Source: Trochalopteron elliotii | Taxonomy: Eukaryota; Chordata; Aves; Passeriformes; Leiothrichidae | Direction: 5' to 3' | DNA length: 64,000 nucleotides | Assembly: GCA_024734555.1 (NCBI GenBank) | Contig: JANPWX010000246.1 | Coordinates: 2,798,602 to 2,862,601 of the forward strand | Shown: positions 49,532 to 62,529 of the stretch, in pieces | Layout of the letters: each line of letters opens with the position of its first letter | Position numbering within the stretch: the stretch's first letter is position 1 | Position numbers and translations under genes: made by a program | The notes under the pieces: model-generated | Database searches by the model: none | Told to the model about the DNA's origin: nothing | The model's input: the letters and a program-made list of their open reading frames with translations, nothing else

Positions 49532-52500
49532 ATGGGGCGGAGATCTACATCATCCACCAAGAGTGGGAAGTTTATGAATCCCACGGATCAGGCCCGTAAG
49601 TATCCATAAAAGATAAGCAGGTGGGAATGGGGAGTGCCTAGAGGAGCAGATAAAAAGCTTTCTCTGAGGATAGAATCCTCACTTGTGGATCAGAACTGAG
49701 TTTCTCTAACTTGAAAAATACTATCTCAGTTTTTTCTGGGAAGGCTGCTTGTTTTCATGCTCTTGCTTCTCCTAAGTATTTACCTCTTGGTTTTCAGCTG
49801 GTTATCAGTGTTGGAAGGCCTTTGTACTTAGCTGTTGGATAAACTGCAGGCTGCATCCTGGAACAGAGTTAATCTGTCTCAGGCAGGAAGTTGAGGAGCA
49901 TATCAAATTTTGCAGGTGCTCTGGTTAGATGGGGGAGTTGTTTTACTGGTTTTTTTCTGGTTTTGGTAACATGCCAGGTTATCAATGCTCAGCAAATAAA
50001 GAAAATCCAGACTCCCACAATGGATATGCTTTATTTCAGAGGCATTTTTAAAGCCTATGTATTTTTAAAGTGTGTTGTCTGATGACTCTATTTCAGCTTC
50101 TGTGCAACAGTCTTTTTGTGATTGCATCTATTACTATGGCTTGGGTTGCATATGGTTCTTTTTTTGTATGGAAAAATTCCTGCTTCTGGAGATATGAAGA
50201 CTGCAGTATCTCTTTTTTCTGTATAAAAGACAAGAAATAGAAATCTATTTCATGCTATATTTCTCTTTCACTGAGAAGCTGAGTTACAGTAAGTCTTTGT
50301 AAAATGAGTGAGCTGTTGAGAAACAGCTCTAGTCTTGATGAAGGAAAGGTTCTTCGTTAATCTGATTTTGTCTTTCAAGTTATTTTCTTTTTCTTTTCTC
50401 CTCTAGGGAAGGAAGCTCGGAAAAGGGAACTAAAGAAGGTAAATTAAGAGATTAGGGAACATTTAGTTGGCATTTCCTATACTATGTATCGTGTGTGTGA
50501 TTGTAAAGAGCCATGAATAGACTGTGGATATTTTGGTTGATATCCTAAGACTGACTTTGGAAATAACATCCAAACACGTAGTTTAAAAAAACATAGAAGT
50601 CTTGTTTGGCGTAAACATGTCCCCAGCTGTTTTTAAACTTGTAATTATTTTTGAAACATTTGCTGGAAGTACTTAGTAATTAAAAAGCCCCAAAACAACA
50701 AAGCAAAGAAGCAAGCAGCAAATCAAAAAAAAAAATCCAAAGCATCCAAAACTCACACACTTCTTAGTGTGTTTTACTGTCTTTTTTCAGTTGGTTGTCG
50801 TGTTGATTGTATGTGTTTAGGTGGAGTGAAGGAATGGTAGTAGCATTTACAATTACCAAGATAGCAGAATTAAAATTACCAGAAGTTTTAATTACATTTG
50901 CTGCTGATTTGTGCCATGGTGAGCATTTTCAAGGTGCTCTGAGGTGTGATTTCAGGACACTCTGAGGTGTGATTTTTTTCTTCAGACTGGAAATACTGAG
51001 AAAGGGGTAACAGATATTTTGTGTCTTTCTACTGTGAAACTTTTCTGTCTGCTTGATTTCTGATCTTAGAACAAAAAGCAGCGGATGATGGTACGAGCAG
51101 CTGTACTGAAGATGAAAGATCCAAAGCAGATTATCCGGGACATGGAAAAATTGGATGAGATGGGTGAGTGAAAGGTACCAGGTATTGGACTTAGGCAGTA
51201 GTTTATGTAGATGCACAGTGTGGATTTAACAGCCAATGGAGGAGGCTGAAATAAAGTAATCTTTTTTCCTTTCCTGTTAGAAAGGGGGATTCTGTGAATA
51301 TATGGGGATTGATTATGATTTGAGGTGTTGTGGTGCCATCAAAGAGGACTTTTTTTCCAAGAAGATGATTGATAAGAAGAATGAGTAGTGTGTGTGTGTT
51401 TGCTGCTAATACAGAGTTCAAGGAGAGGATTGTCGTAAGGCTGAAGACTTCCTGAAACAGGGATTGGAACTTGTTTTGAAGTAGTTTCATTCATCATAGT
51501 TGAGCAGTAGAGTAATTTGCAAATTTTTTTGTCACCTTTTTTGCTGTCTTGGATCAGAGTTTAACCCAGTACAGCAGCCGCAACTTAATGAGAAAGTGCT
51601 GAAGGATAAACGCAAAAAGCTCCGTGAGACTTTTGAACGTATCTTGCGGCTCTATGAGAAGGAAAATCCTGACATCTATAAAGAACTGCGCAAGTTGGAA
51701 GTGGAGTACGAGCAGAAGAGAGCACAACTCAGCCAGTATTTTGATGCTGTCAAGGTAATGCTTGCTGTATTTCAGTCTTGTAACTGTGGTAGTGTATTCT
51801 CTTTGCTCGTTAGGTGTGACAGTTACAGAGGAAGGGAGATTCTATATGAGTTCAGCATCATGTGGCCCATAGGAGAACTAATTTGCATAGCACCTCAAAT
51901 TAGGGCATTTCAGTGAGGACAGTGTGGTGGTTGTCAGGTCACTGTCTGTCTCTGATACGCTGATCTCATTCAACGTGAAAGGAGGAAAGGGAAATTTGTG
52001 TTGAAAATCAGCAATATCAGCCTTTTGTTTTCTGTATTAGAGAGCAAGCCTGTGAGTGTGCAATTGATACTTCTCTGAGTTTCTGTTAAATCTCTTGCGG
52101 GAAATAATGAGAATCCTTTGGCATTCGTTTAAAGATCTTTCTCTAATATTCCTCCCTACCGTGCTGGAAAACATAGTGTTGTGCAAGTGCAAGGATCTGT
52201 AAGACCTTTTTTTCCTTTCCTTTGGAACATGCAGCAGTCTGTGACTTGAATACTTAAAAAACGCAAAAGCACAGCCATACTTGTCTGCAGCCTCTTCATT
52301 TTTTAGACTGAAGGTCTAAAAGAAGATAGAAACCTGTCTGAGTTTTGACTGAAATACTAAAGCTTTTTCATGGGTGGATTGCAAGTGCTTTGGTTTGCAT
52401 TGAAAACTTTTACTGTTGACACTTTCCCAGATTTCTTTCATGGACTGCTGCAAGATAAGAACGGACATGTTTGACAAGTGGTGGCAAGTTTCATACTTAA

Positions 52501-55500
52501 GAAAAGTAATGAGTTTGTGCAGTAGTTTCTGTGGGAGTAACCCCTTCTCTTTTCTTTTTTTTTCCCCCTCCCTTCTAGAATGCTCAGCATGTTGAAGTGG
52601 AAAGTATCCCCCTACCAGATATGCCTCATGCTCCCTCCAACATCCTCATACAGGACATTCCTCTTCCGGGGGCTCAACCACCTTCTATCCTCAAGAAGAC
52701 ATCAGCCTATGGGTAAGTGGAAAAAGAAACTTAAAGGGGAACTAAGAAGGAAGCATTACAGGGGAGAAGCTAAAGGTAAAGCAGAGGTAATATTGACTTG
52801 TAGAAGTGAGGAATTTTTTGCAAGTGAATTGTGCTTTCTTTTAACCAAAGCCCTTTTTAATCTTTCCCCACTCTTACAGCTTTTTGTTTAAATTTCTTTG
52901 AGTGATACATTATGCCTTCTAGTTTTTGTCTTTTTCACATCAGGAAAACTTAGAGCCCTACTGTTTTGGACATGAACACCCCTTAAATTGCCATATGTGT
53001 TTTCTTCTATTCAATGTATATGAATAGTTCATATAAACTCCTAGTTTGCTTGGGTTTGTTCTGTTTTGTTTTGATTTTTTTGTTTTTTTTCATTCTAGTG
53101 CTAGTCTTTCTCTATTTCTTTCTGAATAGCCTTCTGTTTTCACCAATTCTGTGATTATTTCATTCATTTTTTGTTGGAGGATTCAGTAGTTGATTTTTTT
53201 CACTATTGTCTTCAGTTGCTTTCTGAGGAGCTTTTGTTTGCTCTTCTGCAGTCATGTCTTTGTGTGAGGTTGTAAACTCTTTGTCTCAAATCTATACTTT
53301 TTAAATGTTGGTGTTTCTTTTTAGAAGTCTGCATAAGCAGTGGTGAGAGAAGGCTAAATAATTCGACTGAAGGCATGTTTGCATTAATTGTGTTCCTGCA
53401 TTTCTCATTTCCTTTCTTATTTCCAGACCACCAGTTCGGTCCATTTCTGTGCTTCCTCCTCCGGGGCTTGGTGTTCCACGCTTACCTCCAGGCAGGAAAC
53501 CCCCTGGACCTCCACCAGGGCCCCCCCCACCTCAGGTCCTACAGATGTATGGCCGTAAAGTGGGTTTCACCTTGGATGTGACTCCTCGAAGGCGAGAGGA
53601 GGAGATTTCTTACGGTTCTGAAGCAGGTAAGGACTTTTTTATTCCTCTCTGGGGTTTTCCTTGATCTCTCTTTTGCTATGAATGGTACTGCTGTGAATAC
53701 AGTGTGCCCTAGACAAAGTGTTCTCTCTGGGCAATATGAGTGTTAACACTACTTGAAGGACTCTTACTAAGTGATTGCTCCTCCGAGGTAATTCAGATAT
53801 GTTCATAATATCTGCCATTTTTCTATCAGCTGTATTTTTAAGTGTTGAAACTTTTAATTACTTGGCTCAGATACTTCTTTTAGTTAGGTATCACAGATTA
53901 GGGTTTTTTGGATGAACAGTGCTGAAACATTGTTCATATAATCCCTTTAAAAAACCCAATCACTTGGAGAAATCTTCTGTTTAAAAAACCCATCAAATAA
54001 ACACCCCCAAACTAAAACCACAACAAAGCCCACAACCGGCCCTGAGTGTGCGTTTGCTAGGAGAACATAGGTCCTCTTTTTCATACAGTTGCTGTATCAT
54101 CCCTAGAAACTTTTGCGACTAGATGGATTAGCTTTATTTCATGCCAGAAGGCATCAAAACATTTCAGTGCTGGGCAATGGTTGAACAGAAATTAATGAAT
54201 TGGTTGCAGTAGCAGTTGCCTTCCTTTTTTGTGCTGTGCAAATTAATCAGCAGGTTAATATGAAATCTTACAGATTTTCCAAAATATCTTTTAGGAATAC
54301 GTGTTAACAAGTAAAGGGATGACAGTTTGTTCATGCTGTTACTAAGGGGAATATTGTGACTGTAAACATACACTGGTGTGAAAGAATATTTTGTATTTGG
54401 AGTTCGTGCATTTCCTAATACTTTGCTTTCTGCAGGACAGCGAGGCCACGATGATGACATGTCCAGCACTAGTGAAGATGAAGGTTATCCTGAGGATATG
54501 GATCAAGACAAGCACGATGAGAGCAGTGATGACAGTGACAGTGATAGGTCAGATGCTGACAGTGAAGGAGAGGAGTTCCTGCATCGTGATAATGACAAGG
54601 AGAGGGAAGGTGGCGAAGAAAAGAAATCAGGTATGAACGGGAAATGAGAGACTAGAAGTTGATTTTTCAAAAGAAAAACACTACTTGATAGAGTTGAGGG
54701 GGTGTGTGTAATTTATTTAGTCAACTAACTATGTTCTATCTCACCTAAATTCCAGCTAAAGGACTTTTATTAATAAATGGATCAGGAGGAGGCTATCTAG
54801 AAGTGAAGCAGCTTTCAAATAAACCTGTTTTCTTAAAAGTTGTGTTAGCTTATAGCTCACAAGCCATTTTTCACCTGAAAAATTGGTAAGATACCCTACA
54901 AAATTAAGCCTCAGTGTAAAATATGCTCACTTGCCTGTGGGAGACTAATTGATAGAGAATATTAGGTTAGCAAAACTTCAATCAGAAACACCAATGTTAA
55001 CTCTTATCTAAGGACATTATGTCAGACTGATATGCTATCCATACCAGGTATTGACATAACTATCTGATTTTTCTTACTTTCTTCCCACCTGCTGTCACCC
55101 TCATCTGTACCCTGCTTTCCCTAGGTCACAGTGTCCGGTTTGCAGACATGCCTGGGAAGTCACGAAAAAAGAAAAAGAACATGAAAGAACTGACTCCACT
55201 CCAGGCCATGATGTTACGAATGGCAGGTGAGTAAGGTGGATATCATATGCAGTGATATGCCATTAGGCTTCCAGTTAAGGTTTCTGTGGGCTGCTTCTTT
55301 GCACAGGTTTTATTTTGTAGAGTAAATACTTTACTGTCATAATGTAGGCTCTGCTGAGACTATCAGCTCTCATTAGGTATCTGAGTTATGGTTTGGTTTT
55401 TGCTTTTTTATTTCTTTTTGTTTAGTTTTTTTCTTTTGTTTTGTAGGTTTTTTAAATTTATTTTTGTTTAAGTAATGTGTGTGTTTTGCATAGCAGAGTT

Positions 55501-58500
55501 GAAGTTAAGAATAGCAATTTAGTGTTTTTTTCTTCTAAACCTTTCCTTGCTTAACTTTTAAGCAGTCGTTCAAATGAAATATGAATCTCTTGGTGAAAGA
55601 GAAAGGGTAACATTGTCTGTGTGTTCAGCATGTAACCTGTAAGGATTTGTACTCCGTAAAAATACCCTTCTGCTGAGATAAGTTGTCTTGGTTTAGAAAG
55701 ACAGGTGTCTGCTAAGGAAGGCAGGAGCCTCCCGTAAAATGGAGCATGTAAATCTCCTTCCTCTGAATTATTATAATTTTGAAATTAAGGGGCTTTCAGG
55801 CAAAGATATGGGAATAGGAATAACAGTTCTTTACTAGGAAAATTAAAATAAAAATACAATAGTACAAAAAAAAGAAAACACTGACAGTCAGAATACAGCC
55901 TGACACCCAGTTGGTAAGGATGTTGGTAGCAGTCCAATTAAGTCCTCCTGGAGTGACAGATGTGGTTCTGTTGGAGCAGAGATGATCCTGTAGAAGGCTG
56001 TAGTTTTCCTCTGAATGAAAGATGGATGGGTCCACTGGGTGGAGCATTTCACAATGTGTTGGTGATGATGTAATCTTATCAGTCATGCAGTGAGATTCAA
56101 TGGCCCATTAACAGCCGATATCCCCCCACCCCGACTAATGAGGGATGGGTCATGGAAGAGGTAAAGAACCCTGCCCCACCTGGTTTTAACAGATGGTAAT
56201 AGAATACATACTTTTGGTTACATTTTGCATTGCAACCTAAGACATAAGTTAACCAGTAAAACAAATTTTGTTTGTTTTAAAAAGAAACTCCAGTATTTTT
56301 CAAAGGTGCAGAAGTTTCTTGGACATGGGGATTATGTTTATTGTGGCATTGTGTCCCCAACCCCCTGACGCTTCACCTCCCCACAAACTCTCTTAAGGCA
56401 GAGATTAAATAGCAGCAGTTTAGGTTGGTAGTACAAGTTTCAGGTCCCAGAGAAACACATAATTCTTGTTCTCAGAGCTCTCTCTAGAGCAGCAATGATT
56501 TTTCTATTATTTTTATTTGTTTTCATTTTATTTTTAACAGTAAAAAGTGGTCAGATTTCTTCCCTTTGAAGTAAGGTTTATCTTTCTCTTGCTTCTTTTT
56601 ATTTTATTCTGTGTACTCAGTTTTCTCTGAGATAACAAAGATGTTATGTGTAGGCAGATTTTATAAGTGTGTCTCCATATCCAGGTCAAGAAATTCCAGA
56701 AGAAGGGAGAGAAGTGGAGGAATATTCCGAAGAAGAGGAGGAGGAGGAAGAGGACTCAGAGTCTGAAGAAACGTCACAGCAACAGCAGCAGCAGCAACTC
56801 AGTGAGGAAGCGCTTGCAGAGACCGGGTCATCTACTGCGACTTCCCAGGCGCAGCAGCAGCAGCAGAGTGCACAGGCTGTGCCTCCAGCTCAGATACAGG
56901 CACCTCCCATGCCTGGGCCTCCTCCGCTGGGGCCACCTCCAGCCCCTCCACTGAGGCCCCCAGGCCCACCCACTGGCCTTCCTCCTGGCCCTCCACCAGG
57001 TGAATACTTGATTTACTCTGCTTTGAGGGATGCAGGCTCTCAGGCAGTGCTATCAATTCAGGAGTTTGGAAGCTGCAGAATGCATTACAGGTGGAGTATA
57101 TGGACCCAGTTACTGAGTCTGTAATCAGTCTACATCATCGTTGCTGTACCTTGCTTTTGAGGCATCAGGCTCCTGTAGCTGTAGCCTTCCTGATGGTTGT
57201 CTTTGTTAGACCCAGCACTGGCAGACAGCAGCAGCAGAGCCAGTGTATGAAGTGGAGTAAAAGAGCAAAGGTACTTATTCTTAGGGCAGAAGAAAAATCA
57301 AATGCCACAGAGGCATTAGGGCGGAAGGTTCTTAGCTCGTGAACTGGCAGAACATGTTGAGGGGGCTTTAAACTAGGTGTGAAGGGGGAAGGGGATGCAG
57401 CTGGGCTGCCTGGAAGCAGGCCCAGGGGTGGTAAGCCTGAGTTAGGGATGAAATCAGTAGCCCGGCTGAGGTGCATGTATACCAATGCAGGCAGCATGGG
57501 TAACAAACAAGAATTGCTGGAGGCCAAGGTGCAACAGCAAAGCTGTGATGTAGTCACCATCACAGAAACGTGGTGGGATGACTCACATGACTGGAGCGCT
57601 GCACTGGATGAGTACAAGCTCTTCAGGAGAGACAGGAAAGGGAGAAGATGTGGAGGGGTGGCCCTTTATATTAGGGAGGCTTTTGATCCCATAAGTATTG
57701 AAAATAATGGAGTTGAATGCATATGGGTAAGAATTAAGGGGAAGGCCAACAAGGCTGACATCCTACTGGGAGTCTTTTATTGTCCACCCAGCCAGGAGGA
57801 AGAAGTGGACAACTTATTCTGTAAGCAGCTGGAGAATGTTTCAGGATCATCAGCCCTTGTTCTTGTAGGTGACTTCAACCTACCAGACATCTACTGGGAA
57901 CTTAATACAGTAGAAAAGAGGCAGTCCAGGAAATTTTTAGAATGTGTGGAGGACAACTTTTTGTTGCAACTGGTGGGTGAGCCCACCAGGGGAGGGATTA
58001 TGTTAGATCTGTTGTTTGCAAACAAAGATGGGCTGGTAGGGAGGTGTGGTGGTTGGAGGCCATTTGGGGCACAGTGATCATGAAATTATAGAGTTCTCAA
58101 TATTTGGTGAAATCAGGAGGAACATCAATAAAATTTTTACACTGGACTTCTGGAGGGCAGACTTTGGCCTATTTAGGAGACTTATTCAGAGCATTCCTCG
58201 GGAAGCAGCCCTTAAAAATAAAGAAGTTCAGGAAAGATGGATGTGCTTCAAAACAGAGATTTTGAGGGCACAGGAACAGTCTGTCCCTGTGTGCTGAAAG
58301 ATGAGTCAGTGAGGCAAATGTCCAGCCTGGATGGGCAAGGAGGTTTTAGAGGAACTTAGGAATAAAAAGACGATGTATCATTTTTGGAAGGGGGATCAGG
58401 TCTCACAGGAAGTATTTAAGGGGGTTGCTAGAGCATGTAGGAAAAAAATTAGGGAGGCTAAAGCTCAGTTTGAATTTAAAATGGCGAGTTCTGTAAAGGA

Positions 58501-61500
58501 TAATTAAAAATGTTTCTACAAATATATTAATGGTAAAAGGAAAGGTAAGGCCAACCTTTGTTCTCTATTGGATGAGGGAGGGAACTTAGTAACTGCAGAT
58601 GAGGAGAAGGCAGAAGTGGCTAATGCCTTCCTTGCCTTGGTTTTTAGTGGGAAGACAACTTGCCTTCAAGACAACTGTTCTCTTGGGTTGGTTGATGGTG
58701 TCAGGGAACAGAATGGTCCCGTCTTCCAAGAGGAAGCAGTCAGAGAACTGTTGAGATGCTTGGATACTCACAAATCTATGGGCCCAGATGGGATCCATCC
58801 CAGGATGAGGAGGGATAGCTCACAGATGAGCTTGCAAAGCTGCTCTCCATCATGTACCAACAGTCTCAGCTCGCTGGTGAGGTTCCAGATGACTGGAAGA
58901 TGGCCAGTGTGACACCCATTCACAAAAAGGGTGGGAGGGAGGATCCTAGTAATTATAGACCAGTCAGCCTGACCTCAGTGCCTGGCAAGATAATGGAAGA
59001 GTTTATACTGAGTGTCATCACACAGAATTTATAGGATGGCCAGGGTCTCAGGCCCAGCCAGCACTGGTTTAGGAGAGGCAGGTCATGTTTGACCAACCTG
59101 GTCTCCTTTTATGACCAGGTGACCCACCTGGTGGATGCAGGAAAGGCTGTGGATGTTGTCTATTTGGACTTCAGCAAGGCCTTTGACACTGTCTCCCACA
59201 GCATACTCCTGGAAAAGCTGGCAGCCCATGGCTTGGACAGGAGCACTCTCTGCTTGGTTAGGAACTGGCTGGATGGCCAGGCCCAGAGAGTGGTAGTGAA
59301 CAGTTGGTGCATCCAGCTGCATCCAGCTGGCAGCCAGTCACCAGTGGTGTCCCTCAGGGGTCTCTGCTGGGGCCACTTCTCTTCAGTATTTTTATTGATG
59401 ACATGGATGAGGGTATTGAATCTTTCCTTAGTAAATTTGCAGACTACACTGAGCTGGGAGTGTGTGTTGATCTGTTGGAAGGTAGGAGGGCTCTGCAGAG
59501 AGATCTGGAACGGTTGGTTGGATAGACAGAGTCTAACAAGATGAAGTTTAATCAGTCCAAGTGCCAAGTCCTGCATTTTGGCCACAATAATGGGCTGCAG
59601 TGTTGTAGGCTGGGAATGGTGTGGCTGGACAGTGCCCAGGCAGAAAGGGACCTGGGGGTACTGTTTGACAGCAGCTGAACACGAGCCAGCAGTGTGCCCA
59701 AGAGGGCCAAAGGCATCCTGGCCTGGATCAGGAATAGTGTGACCAGCAGGAGCAGGGTTGTCATTCTTCTCCTGTACTGGGCACTGGTGAGGGCACACCT
59801 TGAGTGCTATGTCCAGTTCTGGGCCCTCAGTTTAGGAAGGACATTGAGACGCTTGAGCGTGTCCAGAGGAGGCAACGAGGCTGGTGAGGGGCTTGGAGCA
59901 CAAGCCCTATGAGGAATGGCAGAGGGAGCTGGGGTTGTTTAGCCTGGAGAAAAGGAGACTCAGAGGTGACCTTATCATTCTCTATAACTTCCTGAAGGGT
60001 GATTGTAAACAGCTGGGGGTTAGTCTCGTTCTCCAGGCAGCAACTGACAGCAGGAGAGGACACAGTCTTAAGCTGCATCAAGGGAAATACAGGTTGGATA
60101 TTAGGAAAAAGTTTTTCACAGAAAAAGTGATAAAGTACTGTAGTTGTCTGCCTGGGGACGTGGTGCCGTCACCATCCCTGGATGTGTTTAAAAAAAGACT
60201 GGATGTGGCACTTGGTGCCATGACCTAGTTGAGTTGTTAGGGCTGGGTTGGACTCAATGGTCTTGAAGGTCTCTTCCAACCTACACATTCTGTGATTCTG
60301 TGAGAGAAAGGTTTTTAGCTGTTTAAATTCTGACAAACTCAACTCAGAAGCTGACCAGTTACTACTTAATTGTATGGGGAGGAACCCTTTTTCCATGATA
60401 TACTGGGACTTTCATAAAGATGCTTTAACTGTGTAACTGCTGCTTCTGGTTGAGACTTTTAGAAATTCTGTTTCATCTGGCAGCTAAGTAATACAGCTTT
60501 CATTCGTATGTTGAAGATCTTTATTCTTAGCTGATGAGTTTAATTGCAGAGATATATTTTTAACTGTTAATTAAATTTCTCTTTGTTTCATGAATGCTTT
60601 CAGGAGCTCCTCCGTTCCTGAGACCTCCCGGGTTACCAGGGTTACGTGGGCCTTTGCCTCGACTGCTGCCACCAGGCCCTCCCCCAGGGCGACCACCTGG
60701 TCCTCCCCCAGGCCCCCCACCAGGTCTGCCCCCAGGTCCTCCTCCGCGTGGTCCTCCTCCTCGTCTGCCCCCTCCTGCCCCACCAGGTAAGGGGTTCTGG
60801 TTTTTTCAGTGCCAAGTCCCTTCTTGTTTTCTTTTTGCAGTCTTGGCTGTGGTGATCAAGCCAGTGAGGTATAACTGGCTTTCAGTTGGCCTTTGTTCCT
60901 GTCTATGGCTGCATTGTGCTATGTGCTATTACATTATTCTGTACGTTACATTATTATGTGCAATAACGAGTAAGTGCTATGCATAGTTTGGTAGCAAGAA
61001 ATCTGCCCTTAGGGAATTTCAGAGTTTAAACTTTAACTCAGCTGGACTCTTTCTGAACAGCCTCTGGGTGCTGTAACGGTGCACCACAAATTGAGTTGGA
61101 GATCTGAATATTTATTTTTTGTGCCTGGGTCAGACATTTCTGATGACTCTGAAATTCCAGGGGGATGTATTATCAAGAAACTTTATTCTCAGATTATAAC
61201 TTTAAAAGGGAGCAATAAGCAAGCTCCGTGGCTTCTGAAGAGCAGCATTTTCAACCCATAATTTAGTGCAGATTTTAATTTTTTTTTTGTAAACTACTGC
61301 ATCCTGTTGGGGGTTGTTTTGTTTTGCTTTTTGTTCTTGGCATTCTGAGCCTGTGCACTTCCTTGTTCGAATATTTTGAAATTCCCAGGTGTGGAGACGC
61401 CTCATGCTTTCTTTTCATCTTACAGGCATCCCTCCTCCTCGCCCAGGCATGTTACGGCCACCACTGGTGCCTCCCTTAGGACCTGCCCCACCTGGGCTCT

Positions 61501-61859
61501 TTCCACCTGCTCCCATTCCAAATCCTGGGGTACTGAGCGCCCCGCCCAGCTTGATTCAGCGGCCCAAGGCGGATGACACCAGTGCGGCCACCATTGAGAA
61601 GAAGGCCACGGCCACCATCAGTGCCAAGCCACAGATCACCAACCCCAAGGCGGAGATCACGCGCTTTGTGCCCACTGCCCTGCGAGTGCGCCGTGAGAAT
61701 AAAGGGGCTTCTGCTGTCTCCCAGAGAAAACAAGATGATGAGCCTGCCCTCTCGTTAACCAAAACTGCCCCTAAGGCTGGATCGTCTGCCCCTGTCTCTG
61801 TACAGACAAAGGATGATGTGTATGAAGCCTTCATGAAAGAAATGGAAGGTCTCCTGTGA
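49532..61859 (+). CDS. WBP11: WBP11 (WW domain-binding protein 11, SIPP1/NpwBP), complete coding region in eleven exons
   Basis: Coding exons: 49532-49595, 50407-50438, 51070-51163, 51558-51754, 52579-52712, 53427-53626, 54436-54630, 55125-55226, 56685-56999, 60604-60786 and 61426-61859. All have GT-AG borders and consistent phases. They total 649 codons plus TGA (human about 641). Residues 1-130 are the highly conserved, lysine-rich WBP11 domain. About 180-205 is a first proline-rich PGR-type tract. 241-305 is acidic and serine-rich. About 308-340 carries SVRFADM, a PP1-binding RVxF-type motif, and the basic [10 protein letters not shown] nuclear signal. 345-400 is acidic with two Q runs. 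400-560 is the long PPGPPP region bound by the WW domain of PQBP1. The protein ends [14 protein letters not shown]. It is a nuclear pre-mRNA splicing factor. Introns 8 and 9 carry a solo LTR and a CR1 element, with no damage to exons. Confidence 0.97.
55684..56244. mobile_element. Solo ERVL-type LTR with target-site duplication, in WBP11 intron 8
   Basis: The 561-base element begins TGTCTT and ends AAGACA, a perfect terminal inverted repeat. It is flanked on both sides by TAAGT (55679-55683 and 56245-56249), a 5-base target duplication as expected for ERVL-class elements. The interior has no coding potential. It resembles a passerine LTR family I know from songbird sequence (GTTTAGAAAGACAGGTGTCT; GGAATAGGAATAACAGTTC). 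Orientation was not resolved. Recombination between two LTRs has removed the provirus. Confidence 0.9.
57240..60302 (+). mobile_element. Long CR1 LINE copy (endonuclease and reverse transcriptase), inactive, in WBP11 intron 9
   Basis: About 3 kb of ORF2. The endonuclease starts near 57460 ([17 protein letters not shown], then TITETWWDD and [13 protein letters not shown]). Reverse transcriptase segments follow ([20 protein letters not shown], 58921-58980; [19 protein letters not shown], 59149-59205; [19 protein letters not shown], near 59337-59393). The normal 3' region ends in ATTCTGTGATTCTGTG at 60287-60302. Coding is broken by several frame changes and stops, and the catalytic FADD box reads FADY (59436-59447), so the copy cannot retrotranspose. 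It accounts for most of the 3.6-kb intron. The 5' limit is approximate. Confidence 0.93.
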
Positions 61860-62509
61860 CCTGTTGCGGTCCTAGTCAGCTTTCCTGCCCCTCTGAACAC
61901 AGATCAGATCACTGTGGAGGAAGAAGAAGGGAAAGTCCTCCTGCAAGCAATGAAAGGGCATGACTGGAAATAGTTCCCTACCCACAGTTTAACATGCCAG
62001 TGTGCTGTGAATAGAGGCCACTGCAGCTGAGATGTGCCTGGGGACTTCCTTTCAGAGCTACCATGTCCACTTGGTGAAAGGAAATTGCAGTAAAGAAGGC
62101 GATGATGCTCCTCTCAAGTCTTCCCCCTTCCTTGGAGGGAGATAATGATACTCTGGGGACAGGGGTGACTATTCTCTGCCTGAATCCTTTCACACCCTGA
62201 GTGCTCTGGTGAGGGTAATGGAACAGGTTTTTAAAGAGCCAGAAAAGTGTTAGCAGCATTTCATACACACATGGTTGTCCAGTTTTTATTTTCTGTACTG
62301 GTTTGTTTTGGGGTTTTTTTTTCCTGTAAATGTTTTATAATCATGTTTTTTAGTTGCAGTGAGGTTGATCAATCATCTTTCTTCCAGGGTAGTCAGGAAG
62401 GTAATTTGTTGCGTATACTGTACACTGGAATTTTGCACCCTGTCCCCTTCATGGTCATCTTGATGGGTTTTTGTTGGCTGAGGAAACTTCATTTTGTCTT
62501 GTGAAAGAC

Positions 62510-62515
62510 AATAAA
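62510..62515 (+). terminator. WBP11 polyadenylation signal
   Basis: AATAAA about 650 bases after the WBP11 stop, followed by TGTTCAGTGT, a GU-rich downstream element. Confidence 0.7.
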
Positions 62516-62529
62516 TGTTCAGTGTATCA

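Noticed and set aside
59160..59798. Minus-strand open frame of 212 codons
   Set aside because: It is the antisense of the CR1 reverse transcriptase region. The sense strand carries the real motifs.
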